This document shows positions 1 to 8,975 of a DNA stretch of 64,000 nt, piece by piece; the stretch's first letter is position 1, and the number at the start of each line of letters is the position of its first letter. The notes under the pieces were generated by a model that was given only the letters and a program-made list of their open reading frames with translations, searched no databases and was not told where the DNA came from. Origin of the DNA: Pseudomonas viridiflava (GTDB taxonomy: Bacteria; Pseudomonadota; Gammaproteobacteria; Pseudomonadales; Pseudomonadaceae); contig NZ_UPSE01000594.1 in the NCBI RefSeq assembly GCF_900573885.1, positions 62,001-126,000 of the forward strand, given 5' to 3'. The position numbers and the translations under genes were made by a program.

Positions 1-2
1 GC

Positions 3-1376
3 GAGCCAAAGGCCAAGGCCGGCTTGCGCATTCGCCTGCGCAGTGGCGCCGGTTTGCCGCTCAACAGCCTGAGCCTGGACAGCCTGCCGCTGTACCTGCA
101 CGGCGCCGACGAGCAGCCATTCCGCCTCTACGAACAATTGCTCGGCAACGCCTGCGCGGTGTTTGCCCAGGCGCCGGGCAGCGATTGGGTCGAGCGCCTG
201 CCGCCCGGCTCGCTGCGTCCCCGTGGGTTCGACGACGAAGATGCGCTGCTGCCAGTGGTGCCGCGCGCGTTCCAGGGCTACCGCCTGTTGCAGGAATACT
301 TCGCGCTGCCCAACCGTTTTCTGTTTGTTGAATTCGCCGAGCTGCGCCGTTCGGTGCAGCGCTGCGCCGGCAATGAGCTGGACCTGATCATTCTCTTCAA
401 CAAACACGACGCCACCCTCGAAGGCACGGTCAGCGGGGCGCAGTTCGTGCCGTTCTGCACCCCGGCGATCAACCTGTTTCCACGCCGCGCCGACCGCATT
501 CACTTGAGCGAGCGGGTTAACGAGCACCAAGTGATCGCCGACCGCACGCGGCCAATGGATTTCGAGATTCACTCGCTCACCCAAGTGACCGGTCACGGCA
601 CCGGGCCGGAGCAGCCGTTCCAGCCGTTCTATGCCGTGCGCGACCCTTCGCGCTATGGCCGCGAGCAGGCGTATTACATCGTCCGTCGCGAGCCGCGTTT
701 GTTGTCGAGCAACCAGCGGCGCAACGGCCCGCGCTCCACTTACGTGGGCAGCGAAACCTTTGTGTCGCTGGTAGACGCCAATCAGGCGCCGTACCGCCAC
801 GACCTGCGCCAACTGGGCGTCAGCGCGTTGTGTACGAACCGCGACCTGGCGTTATTTATTCCGGTGGGCACCAGCAAAAGCGATTTCAGCCTGGAAGACA
901 GCGCGCCGGTGCTCGACGTGCGTTGCCTGGCCGGCCCGAGCCGTCCGCGCGCCAGCCGCGCCCATGACGCCAGCGCCTGGCGGCTGATCAGTCAGTTGTC
1001 GCTGAATTACTTGTCGTTGTCTGAACAAGGGCAGGGCGCCGCCGCGTTGCGCGAGCTGTTGCGCCTGTATGGCGACCCCACGGATTCGGCGCTGCAATTG
1101 CAAATCGAAGGCCTGCGCGAAGTCAGCAGCAAACCCTGCACGCGGCGGTTGCCGATGCCGGGGCCCATCGTGTTTGGCCGTGGCCTGGAGATCAGCCTGG
1201 AGTTTGATGAAAACGCCTTTCGCGGCACGGGCGTGTTTCTGCTCGGCGCGGTGTTCGAGCGATTCCTCACCCGCTACGTGTCGGTCAACAGCTTTACCGA
1301 AACCGTGCTGCGCACCACCGAGCGCGGCGAAATCATGCGTTGGCAGGCGAAACCCGGATGCCGACCGAACCTCTGA
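3..1376 (+). CDS. tssF: Type VI secretion baseplate subunit TssF (5' truncated by window edge)
   Basis: TssF is a wedge component of the T6SS baseplate, acting in the cytoplasm with TssE, TssG and TssK. The frame is open to the left edge with no stop, so the first complete codon is at position 3 and 457 residues are visible. The family is usually about 590-620 residues, so roughly a quarter is missing upstream. Identification rests on the family-like body (for example the PFYAVRDPSRYG and RRNGPRSTYVGSETFVSL segments) and on the next genes being tssG, clpV and vgrG. The 3' end overlaps tssG by 19 nt, which suggests translational coupling. Confidence 0.93.
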   Translation, partial: EPKAKAGLRIRLRSGAGLPLNSLSLDSLPLYLHGADEQPFRLYEQLLGNACAVFAQAPGSDWVERLPPGSLRPRGFDDEDALLPVVPRAFQGYRLLQEYFALPNRFLFVEFAELRRSVQRCAGNELDLIILFNKHDATLEGTVSGAQFVPFCTPAINLFPRRADRIHLSERVNEHQVIADRTRPMDFEIHSLTQVTGHGTGPEQPFQPFYAVRDPSRYGREQAYYIVRREPRLLSSNQRRNGPRSTYVGSETFVSLVDANQAPYRHDLRQLGVSALCTNRDLALFIPVGTSKSDFSLEDSAPVLDVRCLAGPSRPRASRAHDASAWRLISQLSLNYLSLSEQGQGAAALRELLRLYGDPTDSALQLQIEGLREVSSKPCTRRLPMPGPIVFGRGLEISLEFDENAFRGTGVFLLGAVFERFLTRYVSVNSFTETVLRTTERGEIMRWQAKPGCRPNL

Positions 1377-2392
1377 ATTCGCTCGCCGCGATGGCGGCCG
1401 CGCCCTGGGAGCATGACTTCTTCCAGGCGCTGCGCCGTATCGAATGTGAAGCCCAGGACAAACCCCGGCTCGGCCACTCCGTGCGCCTGGCTGACGACCC
1501 GCTGCGCCTTGGGCAAACCCCGGACTGCGGCTTTGCGCCGTCAACCTTGTCGCTCGTGGAGCCGGCCAGCGACACCGCGCCGCCACGCGTAGAACAGTTC
1601 TTTTTCGGCCTCACCGGGCCGAACGGGCCGTTGCCGCTGCACTTGACCGAATACGCCCGCGAGCGTCAACGCAACGAAGGCGATCCCGGCTTTACGCGGT
1701 TTATGGACGTGTTCCACCACCGCTTGCTCACGCTGTTCTACCGCGCCTGGGCCGAAGCGCGGCCGTCGGTGAGCCACGACCGGCCAGACGATGATTACTG
1801 GTCGGCACGCCTCGCTGCGTTGTCGGGTCGCGGCATGGACAGCCTGCTCGGCCAGGGCCCGATTCCCGACCAGGCGCGCTATTACTACACCGGGCACCTG
1901 GCGGCCACGAGCCGCTACCCCGATGGCTTGAAGGTGATTCTGTCCGAGTACTTCGAGCTGCCGGTGGCCATCGAAGAATACGTCGGCCAATGGCTGGAAC
2001 TGCCCGAGCGCAGTCGCCTTGGCGCCGGGGCCAGCACCCTCGGCATGGACGTGTGCCTGGGCACCCACGTGTGGGACCGCCAACATAAATTTCGTCTGCG
2101 TCTGGGCCCCATGCCCTTGGCCAAGTACGAGCGCCTGTTGCCCGGCGGCGAGCTGTTTCGCCAGTTGGCGGCGTGGGTCGGCGAGTACCTGGGCCATGAG
2201 CTGGACTGGGACGTGAACCTGGTGTTGAGCCAGGAAGAAATACCCCCATTGGACCTGGCCGGCGGTGTGCGGCTGGGTTTCAACGCCTGGCTGGGACACC
2301 CCGGCGAGGATGCCAAGGATTTACTGCTGGCCAGCCAGTTCGCCGGGGACCGGCTGCTGCAACGCCCGAATAAGGAGATGAGTCATGAGTGA
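1358..2392 (+). CDS. tssG: Type VI secretion baseplate subunit TssG
   Basis: TssG (VasB/ImpH family, 344 aa here) forms the core of the T6SS baseplate wedge with two TssF copies. The ATG at 1358 (MPTEPLNSL) is preferred over an in-frame TTG at 1340. It gives the usual family start, followed by the typical WEHDFFQALRRIE helix. Other family features are the FFGLTGPNGPLPLHLTEY segment near residue 75 and the FRLRLGPM stretch later. The gene overlaps tssF by 19 nt and clpV by 8 nt, so tssF-tssG-clpV are one transcript. Confidence 0.95.
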   Translation: MPTEPLNSLAAMAAAPWEHDFFQALRRIECEAQDKPRLGHSVRLADDPLRLGQTPDCGFAPSTLSLVEPASDTAPPRVEQFFFGLTGPNGPLPLHLTEYARERQRNEGDPGFTRFMDVFHHRLLTLFYRAWAEARPSVSHDRPDDDYWSARLAALSGRGMDSLLGQGPIPDQARYYYTGHLAATSRYPDGLKVILSEYFELPVAIEEYVGQWLELPERSRLGAGASTLGMDVCLGTHVWDRQHKFRLRLGPMPLAKYERLLPGGELFRQLAAWVGEYLGHELDWDVNLVLSQEEIPPLDLAGGVRLGFNAWLGHPGEDAKDLLLASQFAGDRLLQRPNKEMSHE

Positions 2393-5090
2393 GATCAGCC
2401 GGGTTGCACTGTTCGGCAAGCTGAACAGCCTTGCCTACAAAGCCATTGAAGCGGCCACCGTGTTCTGCAAATTGCGCGGCAACCCGTATGTGGAAATGGC
2501 CCACTGGCTGCACCAGATCCTGCAACTGCAAGACTCTGACCTGCACCAGCTCGTGCGCCAGTTCAACATCGACCCGGCGCGCCTGGCCCGCGATCTCACC
2601 GAAGCCCTGGACCGCCTGCCGCGTGGCTCAACGTCCATCACTGACTTGTCTTCCAATGTGGAAGAAGCCGTCGAGCGCGCCTGGGTGTACGGCAGCCTGA
2701 TGTTTGGCGAAAACCAGGTGCGCACCGGCTACTTGATCGTCGGCATTCTGAAAACCCCGAGCCTGCGCCATGGCTTGCTGGCGTTGTCTCAGGAATTCGA
2801 CAAGGTCAAGGTTGAAGCGCTGACCGAGCGCTTTGACGAGTACGTCGGCAACTCCCCGGAAAACGCCCTGACCGCCAGCGACGGCTTCAGCAGCGCCGCA
2901 CCGGGCGAGGCCAGCGGTGCCATGGCGCCCGGCGCGCTGGGCAAGCAGGAAGCGCTGAAGAAATTCACCGTCGACCTCACCGAGCAGGCACGCAGCGGCA
3001 AGCTCGACCCGATTGTGGGCCGCGACGAAGAAATCCGTCAGTTGGTCGACGTGCTGATGCGCCGTCGCCAGAACAACCCGATTCTCACCGGCGAGGCGGG
3101 CGTGGGTAAAACCGCAGTGGTCGAAGGTTTTGCCTTGCGCATTGTCGCCGGCGACGTGCCGCCTGCCCTGAAAGACGTGGAACTGCGCGCTCTCGACGTG
3201 GGCCTGCTGCAAGCCGGCGCCAGCATGAAAGGCGAGTTCGAGCAGCGCCTGCGCTCGGTGATTGAAGACGTGCAAAGCTCGCCCAAGCCGATCATCTTGT
3301 TTATCGACGAAGCCCACACCCTGGTCGGCGCCGGTGGCGCTGCCGGTACCGGCGATGCGGCCAACTTGCTGAAGCCGGCCCTGGCTCGCGGCACCCTGCG
3401 CACCATCGCTGCCACCACTTGGGCGGAATACAAAAAGCACATCGAAAAAGACCCGGCCCTGACCCGTCGTTTCCAGGTGGTGCAGGTGGAAGAGCCGTCC
3501 GAGCACAAAGCCATTCTGATGATGCGCGGCGTGGCCTCGACCATGGAAAAACACCACCAGGTGCAGATTCTCGACGAAGCCCTGGAAGCGGCGGTGAAGC
3601 TGTCGCATCGCTATATTCCGGCGCGTCAGTTGCCCGACAAATCCGTCAGCCTGCTCGACACCGCCTGCGCCCGCACCGCCATCAGCCTGCACGCGGTGCC
3701 GGCCGAAGTGGACGACAGCCGTCGGCGCATTGAAGCGCTGGAAACCGAGCTGGCGATCATTGGCCGCGAAAAGGCCATCGGCATCAATATCGGCGAGCGC
3801 CTGCGCAGTGCCGAAACCTTGCTGAGTGAAGAACGTGAGCGCCTGACCGGGCTGGAAAGCCGCTGGGCCGAAGAGAAAGCGTTGGTCGATGAACTGCTCG
3901 ACATCCGCGCCCAACTGCGTGCCGCCGCCGAAGCCGTGGACGACACCGGCAGCGAGCCGGCGCCCGCCGAGCCGAACGCTGAACTGCACACTCGTTTGCA
4001 AGACGTGCAAACCCGCCTGGCCGCGCTGCAAGGTGAGTCACCGCTGATTCTGCCGATTGTCGACTACCAGGCCGTGGCCTCGGTGGTTGCAGACTGGACC
4101 GGCATTCCGGTCGGGCGCATGGCGCGCAACGAACTGGAAACCGTGCTCAACCTGGCGAAGTATCTGAAGAAACGCATCATCGGCCAGGACCACGCCCTGG
4201 AGATGATCGCCAAGCGCATCCAGACCTCGCGCGCCGGCCTCGACAACCCGAGCAAACCCATCGGCGTGTTTATGCTGGCCGGCACCTCCGGCGTGGGCAA
4301 AACCGAAACCGCGCTGGCACTGGCCGAGGCCATGTATGGCGGTGAGCAGAACGTGATCACCATCAACATGAGCGAGTTCCAGGAAGCCCACACCGTGTCC
4401 ACCCTCAAGGGCGCGCCGCCTGGCTACATCGGCTACGGCGAAGGCGGCGTGCTGACCGAAGCAGTGCGGCGCAAACCGTACAGCGTGGTGCTGCTCGACG
4501 AAGTGGAAAAAGCTCACCCCGACGTGCACGAAATTTTCTTCCAGGTGTTCGACAAGGGCGTGATGGAAGACGGCGAAGGCCGGGTGATCGACTTCAAGAA
4601 CACGCTGATTCTGCTCACCACCAACGCCGGCACCGAGCTGATTTCCAGCCTGTGCAACGACCCGGAACTGATGCCCGAGCCGGACGCCATCGCCAAGGCC
4701 TTGCGCGAACCGCTGCTGAAGATTTTCCCGCCTGCTCTGCTCGGCCGTCTGGTGACCATTCCGTACTACCCGCTGAGCGACGAGATGATCAAGTCCATCG
4801 CCCGTCTGCAACTGGAGCGGGTGAAAAAGCGCGTGGAAGCGACTCACAAAGTGCCGTTCGAATACGACGACGGCGTCATTGCCCTGATCGCCGAACGCTG
4901 CACCGAAACCGAGAGCGGCGGGCGCATGATCGACACCATTCTGACCAACACCTTGCTGCCGGATATGAGCCGTGAATTCCTCACCCGCATGCTTGAAGGC
5001 AAACCGTTGGAAGCGGTGCGCATCAGCCGCCAGGGCAGCGATTTCCACTACTCCTTTGGCGCTTCAACAGACAGCAGCGCTGCGGTTTAA
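2385..5090 (+). CDS. clpV: Type VI secretion ATPase TssH (ClpV)
   Basis: ClpV is the AAA+ unfoldase that dismantles contracted TssB/TssC sheath in the cytoplasm. The 901 residues are the normal family length. An N-terminal Clp repeat domain (about 1-160) is followed by two ATPase domains. Walker A motifs are at 236-244 (GEAGVGKTA) and 633-641 (GTSGVGKTE), with Walker B motifs ILFIDEAHTL and VVLLDEVEKAH. A charged helical middle segment lies at about residues 440-530. The gene starts inside the end of tssG and is followed after 24 nt by vgrG. The order tssF-tssG-clpV-vgrG is that of the P. aeruginosa H1-type locus. Confidence 0.97.
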   Translation: MSEISRVALFGKLNSLAYKAIEAATVFCKLRGNPYVEMAHWLHQILQLQDSDLHQLVRQFNIDPARLARDLTEALDRLPRGSTSITDLSSNVEEAVERAWVYGSLMFGENQVRTGYLIVGILKTPSLRHGLLALSQEFDKVKVEALTERFDEYVGNSPENALTASDGFSSAAPGEASGAMAPGALGKQEALKKFTVDLTEQARSGKLDPIVGRDEEIRQLVDVLMRRRQNNPILTGEAGVGKTAVVEGFALRIVAGDVPPALKDVELRALDVGLLQAGASMKGEFEQRLRSVIEDVQSSPKPIILFIDEAHTLVGAGGAAGTGDAANLLKPALARGTLRTIAATTWAEYKKHIEKDPALTRRFQVVQVEEPSEHKAILMMRGVASTMEKHHQVQILDEALEAAVKLSHRYIPARQLPDKSVSLLDTACARTAISLHAVPAEVDDSRRRIEALETELAIIGREKAIGINIGERLRSAETLLSEERERLTGLESRWAEEKALVDELLDIRAQLRAAAEAVDDTGSEPAPAEPNAELHTRLQDVQTRLAALQGESPLILPIVDYQAVASVVADWTGIPVGRMARNELETVLNLAKYLKKRIIGQDHALEMIAKRIQTSRAGLDNPSKPIGVFMLAGTSGVGKTETALALAEAMYGGEQNVITINMSEFQEAHTVSTLKGAPPGYIGYGEGGVLTEAVRRKPYSVVLLDEVEKAHPDVHEIFFQVFDKGVMEDGEGRVIDFKNTLILLTTNAGTELISSLCNDPELMPEPDAIAKALREPLLKIFPPALLGRLVTIPYYPLSDEMIKSIARLQLERVKKRVEATHKVPFEYDDGVIALIAERCTETESGGRMIDTILTNTLLPDMSREFLTRMLEGKPLEAVRISRQGSDFHYSFGASTDSSAAV

Positions 5091-5114
5091 CGCCGTCGCA
5101 GTCGGGATACGGAT

Positions 5115-7340
5115 ATGGCATTAAGCACAAGCACGCGCCTGGTTCAGGTCGACAGCCCGCTGGGCACCGATGTTCTGGTGCTGCGCCAGCTCGACGGCGT
5201 TGAAGAGCTGGGGCGGGTGTTCGATTACGAGTTGAACCTGGTCTCGGAAAACACCTCGCTGGCGCTCAACAGCCTGCTCGGCAAACCCATGAGCCTGACC
5301 ATGGAATTGCAAGACGGCAGCAAGCGCTACTTCCACGGTATCGTCGCCCGCGCCAGCCAGGGCGCCGGCATCGGCCAGTTCGCGGTGTACCGGGTCACGC
5401 TCAAGCCGTGGTTGTGGCTGATGTCACGCACCTCCGACTGCAAGATTTTCCAGAACCGCACGGTGCCGGACATCATCAAACAGGTGTTCCGCGACCTTGG
5501 TTTCTCCGACTTTGAAGACAGCCTCAGCCGTTCCTACCGCGAGTGGGACTACTGCGTGCAGTACCGCGAAACCAGCTTCGACTTCGTCAGCCGGCTGATG
5601 GAGCAGGAAGGCATCTACTACTTCTTCCGCCATGAAAAAGGCCGCCACGTGCTGGTGTTGGCCGATGCCTACGGCGCCCACAGCACAGCCGCCGGTTACG
5701 CAAGCGTGCCGTTCTACCCGCCGACCGCCGAACAGCGCGAGTTGGACCATATCGACGACTGGCACCTGAGCCATGAAGTGCAGTCCGGTTCCCTGGCGCT
5801 CAATGACTACGACTTCCAGCGCCCCAGCGCGCGCCTGGAAGTGCGCTCGGTAATCAGCCGCCCGCACACCGCCAGCGATTACCCGTTGTACGACTACCCC
5901 GGCGAATACGTGCAAAGCGGCGACGGCGAGCACTACGCGCGCACCCGCATTGAAGCGATTCACACCCAGTTTGAGCGCGTGCAACTGCGCGGCACGGCCC
6001 GTGGCATTGGCTCGGGCAATCTGTTCAGCATGACCCGTTACCCGCGTGACGATCAGAACCGCGAATACCTGGTAGTCGGCGCCCGTTACACGATCGTGCA
6101 AGAGCACTACGAAACCGGCTTTGACGACGTGGAACAGCAGTTCATCAGCCACCTCGACTGCATGGACGCCAGCCAGGCGTTTCGCCCGCAACCGATCACC
6201 GTGCGGCCCATCGTGCAGGGCCCGCAAACGGCAATGGTGGTCGGCCCCAAAGGCGAGGAAATCTGGACCGACCAATACGGCCGCGTAAAGGTGCATTTCT
6301 ACTGGGACCGCCACGACCAATCCAACGAAAACAGCTCGTGCTGGATGCGCGTGTCGCAATCCTGGGCCGGCAAGAATTGGGGTTCCATTCAAATTCCGCG
6401 CATCGGCCAGGAAGTGATCGTCAGCTTCCTTGAAGGCGACCCCGACCGCCCGATCATCACCGGTCGCGTGTACAACGCCGAACAGACCGTGCCCTACGAC
6501 TTGCCCGCCAACGCCACCCAAAGTGGCGTGAAAAGCCGATCCAGCAAGGGCGGCTCGCCGGCCAATTTCAACGAAATTCGCATGGAAGATTTAAAGGGTT
6601 CCGAGCAGCTGTTTATTCACGCGGAAAAGAACCAGGACATCGAAGTCGAAAACGACGAAACCCATTGGGTCGGCCACGACCGCACGAAAACCATCGACCA
6701 CGATGAAACCGTGCACGTCAAACACGACCGCACCGAGACCGTCGACAACAACGAGACCATCACCATCGGCGTGGACCGCAAGGAAAAGGTCGGCAACAAC
6801 GAAACCATCTCCATTGGCGTCAACCGCACCGAAGATGTCGGCAGCAACGAGAAAATCACCATTGGTGCCAACCGTACCGAGAGCGTAGGCGCCAACGAAG
6901 ACATCACCATCGGTGCTGACCGCAATGAAAAAGTCGGCAGCAACGAGACCATCAAAATCGGCGCCAACCGCACCGAAGATGTGGGCAGCAACGAAAAAAT
7001 CACCATCGGCGCCAACCGCACCGAGAGCGTGGGCAGTAACGAAGACATCGACATCGGCAGCAACCAGACCACCAAAATCGGCAGCGACGAAAGCCGCAGC
7101 GTTGGCAAAAACCGCAGCACCGATGTCGGCACCGACGACTCGCTGAGCGTGGGCAAAAACTTTGAATTGACCGCCGGCGACTCCATCACCCTGACCACCG
7201 GGGCGGCCAGCATCACCATGAAAAAAGACGGCACCATCGTCATTCGTGGCAAAAACATCACCCTCGACGGCTCGGGCGCGATCAACGTCAAGGCCAGCAA
7301 GAACGTGGTCGTCAAAGGCCAGAAAATTCTCCAGAACTGA
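5115..7340 (+). CDS. vgrG: Type VI secretion spike protein VgrG (TssI)
   Basis: VgrG trimers form the spike that sits on Hcp and carries effectors out of the cell. This 741-residue protein has the gp27/gp5-like core (about 1-500), including the DFVSRLMEQEGIYYFF and WMRVSQSWAGKNWGSIQIPRIGQEVIV signatures, followed by the usual C-terminal beta-helix. The helix is unusually regular: residues 513-688 are eleven consecutive 16-residue units of the type NNETITIGVDRKEKVG. No extra enzymatic domain follows, so it is a structural spike rather than an evolved VgrG. The cargo genes directly downstream suggest it delivers the PAAR-like nuclease at 10012-11046. Confidence 0.96.
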   Translation: MALSTSTRLVQVDSPLGTDVLVLRQLDGVEELGRVFDYELNLVSENTSLALNSLLGKPMSLTMELQDGSKRYFHGIVARASQGAGIGQFAVYRVTLKPWLWLMSRTSDCKIFQNRTVPDIIKQVFRDLGFSDFEDSLSRSYREWDYCVQYRETSFDFVSRLMEQEGIYYFFRHEKGRHVLVLADAYGAHSTAAGYASVPFYPPTAEQRELDHIDDWHLSHEVQSGSLALNDYDFQRPSARLEVRSVISRPHTASDYPLYDYPGEYVQSGDGEHYARTRIEAIHTQFERVQLRGTARGIGSGNLFSMTRYPRDDQNREYLVVGARYTIVQEHYETGFDDVEQQFISHLDCMDASQAFRPQPITVRPIVQGPQTAMVVGPKGEEIWTDQYGRVKVHFYWDRHDQSNENSSCWMRVSQSWAGKNWGSIQIPRIGQEVIVSFLEGDPDRPIITGRVYNAEQTVPYDLPANATQSGVKSRSSKGGSPANFNEIRMEDLKGSEQLFIHAEKNQDIEVENDETHWVGHDRTKTIDHDETVHVKHDRTETVDNNETITIGVDRKEKVGNNETISIGVNRTEDVGSNEKITIGANRTESVGANEDITIGADRNEKVGSNETIKIGANRTEDVGSNEKITIGANRTESVGSNEDIDIGSNQTTKIGSDESRSVGKNRSTDVGTDDSLSVGKNFELTAGDSITLTTGAASITMKKDGTIVIRGKNITLDGSGAINVKASKNVVVKGQKILQN

Positions 7341-7386
7341 CACCAGCGGCCCGCGTTCAGGGCCGCCTAACGGACGAGAAACCAGC

Positions 7387-7842
7387 ATGAGTGTTCAGCA
7401 CTTCACCCCGGCAAGCGCCGCCGCCACCCGACTGGATGGCGTGGTGATCGGCGTATTGCTCGACGTGCCACAAACCGCCTCGCCGGTGGTGGCGTTTCCC
7501 GGTTGCCCTTCGGAAACCGGCATCGCCGCGACCACCACCACGCAGCTGAGCCGTGACGATATCGGCACCCAGGTGGCGCTGATGTTCGTCGGCGGCGACC
7601 CCAGCCAGCCGCTGGTTATCGGCCGCATTCAGCGCCTGGCTCCGGTGGAAAAACCGGTAGCCGTGGCGCACCTGGACGGCGAGCGTCTGGAGTTTTCCGC
7701 CGAGAAGGAAATCGTGCTGCGATGCGGCAAGGCCAGCATCACCCTGACCCGCGAAGGCAAAGTGATCGTGCGCGGCACGTACCTGTCCAGCCGCTCCACG
7801 GGCGTGAACCGCATCAAAGGCGGTTCGGTGCAAATCAACTGA
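7387..7842 (+). CDS. DUF6484-type protein, VgrG-associated
   Basis: A 151-residue protein starting at ATG 7387, with GGACG/GAG purines upstream. It begins MSVQHFTPASAAATRLDGVVIG and contains an OB-like VgrG-tail-type region, including GCPSETGIAATTTTQLSRDDIGTQVALMFVGGDPSQPLVIGRI, which recalls the gp5 OB fold of VgrG. It ends in a short beta-rich segment (KEIVLRCGKASITLTREGKVIVRG) that resembles the end of VgrG itself. Such small proteins often sit between vgrG and DUF2169 genes and probably help load cargo on the spike. The DUF6484 assignment is from memory of that neighbourhood. The exact role is unknown. Confidence 0.7.
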   Translation: MSVQHFTPASAAATRLDGVVIGVLLDVPQTASPVVAFPGCPSETGIAATTTTQLSRDDIGTQVALMFVGGDPSQPLVIGRIQRLAPVEKPVAVAHLDGERLEFSAEKEIVLRCGKASITLTREGKVIVRGTYLSSRSTGVNRIKGGSVQIN

Positions 7843-7865
7843 TTCACTGATGCAAGAAGCCCTTC

Positions 7866-8975
7866 ATGGAACTGCTTAACGCGACCGGTCTGGTTGCTGC
7901 CTACACCCAAGGCCTGGCCCCGGACGGACGTGAGTCGCTGGTGGTCATCGCCAAAGGCACCTTCACCTTGCCCCTCGACGGCCGCGAAGCGACGTTGGCG
8001 GCGGTGCAGCGTCCGCTGCTGATGGCCGACGAATACGTGGGTGAGCCGGGGCTGTCGGCGCCGCTGCGGGAAATGGACTTTGCCCCCCTCAAACCGTTTT
8101 GCGACGTGCTGGTTCACGGCAAAGCCTATGCCCCCGAAGGCCGCCCGGTGAGCCAGTTGACCGCCGGCATTCGTGTTGGCCGGGTGAGCAAAGCCTTCAC
8201 CGTGTACGGCCCGCGCCAATGGCAGCCCGGCCTGATCGGCGCCGGTGCCGGCGTGGCGCAACCCTTTACCGAACAAGCCATCGACTACGCCCACGCCTTT
8301 GGCGGCAGCGTGCCGGTGGCCGACAACCCCGAACTGCGCGACAGCTACCCGGCCAACACCTGTGGCCGTGGCTGGTTTCCAAAAAGCGCCAGCACCGCCG
8401 ACATCGTCGGCATGCCCATGCCCACCACAGAAATGCTCGGCCAACCGGTCGACAGCCCCCACGGCGATTTCACCCCCATGGCGCTCGGGCCTATTGGGCG
8501 CAGCTGGCCGCCGCGCATCGGCTACGCCGGCACCTACGACGACGCCTGGCTGGCCGACCACTTTCCCTTTCTGCCGCCGGACTTCGACACTCGCTACTAC
8601 CAGGCTGCGCCGCCCGACCAGCAAACCGAGCACCTCAAAGGCGGCGAAGACGTGCTGCTGCTGTGCCTCACCCGCCAGGAACGCGCCGGCTTCAAAGTGC
8701 CGAGCATGCAGGTGCCGGTGACGTTTTTCTTGAAGAAGGGCGGGCATGAGACGGTGCAGGCGGTGATTGATACGTTGGTGATTGATACCGATGCGGGGGT
8801 GGTGGAGGTGACGTGGCGGGCGAGCAGGGCGTTGAAGCGCAACATCTTCGAACTGGAGCAATTGCTGGTTGGCGAAATGTCCCGTGGCTGGTGGCGCGCC
8901 CGCGAACTGGGCAAAGATTATTTCCCTTCACTGGCTGAACTGAGCCTGGCCAAACGCTTGCCGGAGGACAGTTGA
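7866..8975 (+). CDS. DUF2169 family T6SS adaptor
   Basis: A 369-residue protein of the DUF2169 family. Members are encoded beside PAAR-linked T6SS effectors and are thought to act as chaperones or adaptors for effector loading. Family features visible are the start MELLNATGLVAAYTQGLAPDGRESLVVIAKGTF, the PLREMDFAPLKPFCDVLVHG segment, and the NTCGRGW and LTRQERAGF stretches. No catalytic motif or signal peptide is seen, so it should be cytoplasmic. It lies 23 nt after the DUF6484 gene, and its stop overlaps the next start (TGATG), which supports co-translation with the ketosynthase-like partner. Confidence 0.88.
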   Translation: MELLNATGLVAAYTQGLAPDGRESLVVIAKGTFTLPLDGREATLAAVQRPLLMADEYVGEPGLSAPLREMDFAPLKPFCDVLVHGKAYAPEGRPVSQLTAGIRVGRVSKAFTVYGPRQWQPGLIGAGAGVAQPFTEQAIDYAHAFGGSVPVADNPELRDSYPANTCGRGWFPKSASTADIVGMPMPTTEMLGQPVDSPHGDFTPMALGPIGRSWPPRIGYAGTYDDAWLADHFPFLPPDFDTRYYQAAPPDQQTEHLKGGEDVLLLCLTRQERAGFKVPSMQVPVTFFLKKGGHETVQAVIDTLVIDTDAGVVEVTWRASRALKRNIFELEQLLVGEMSRGWWRARELGKDYFPSLAELSLAKRLPEDS

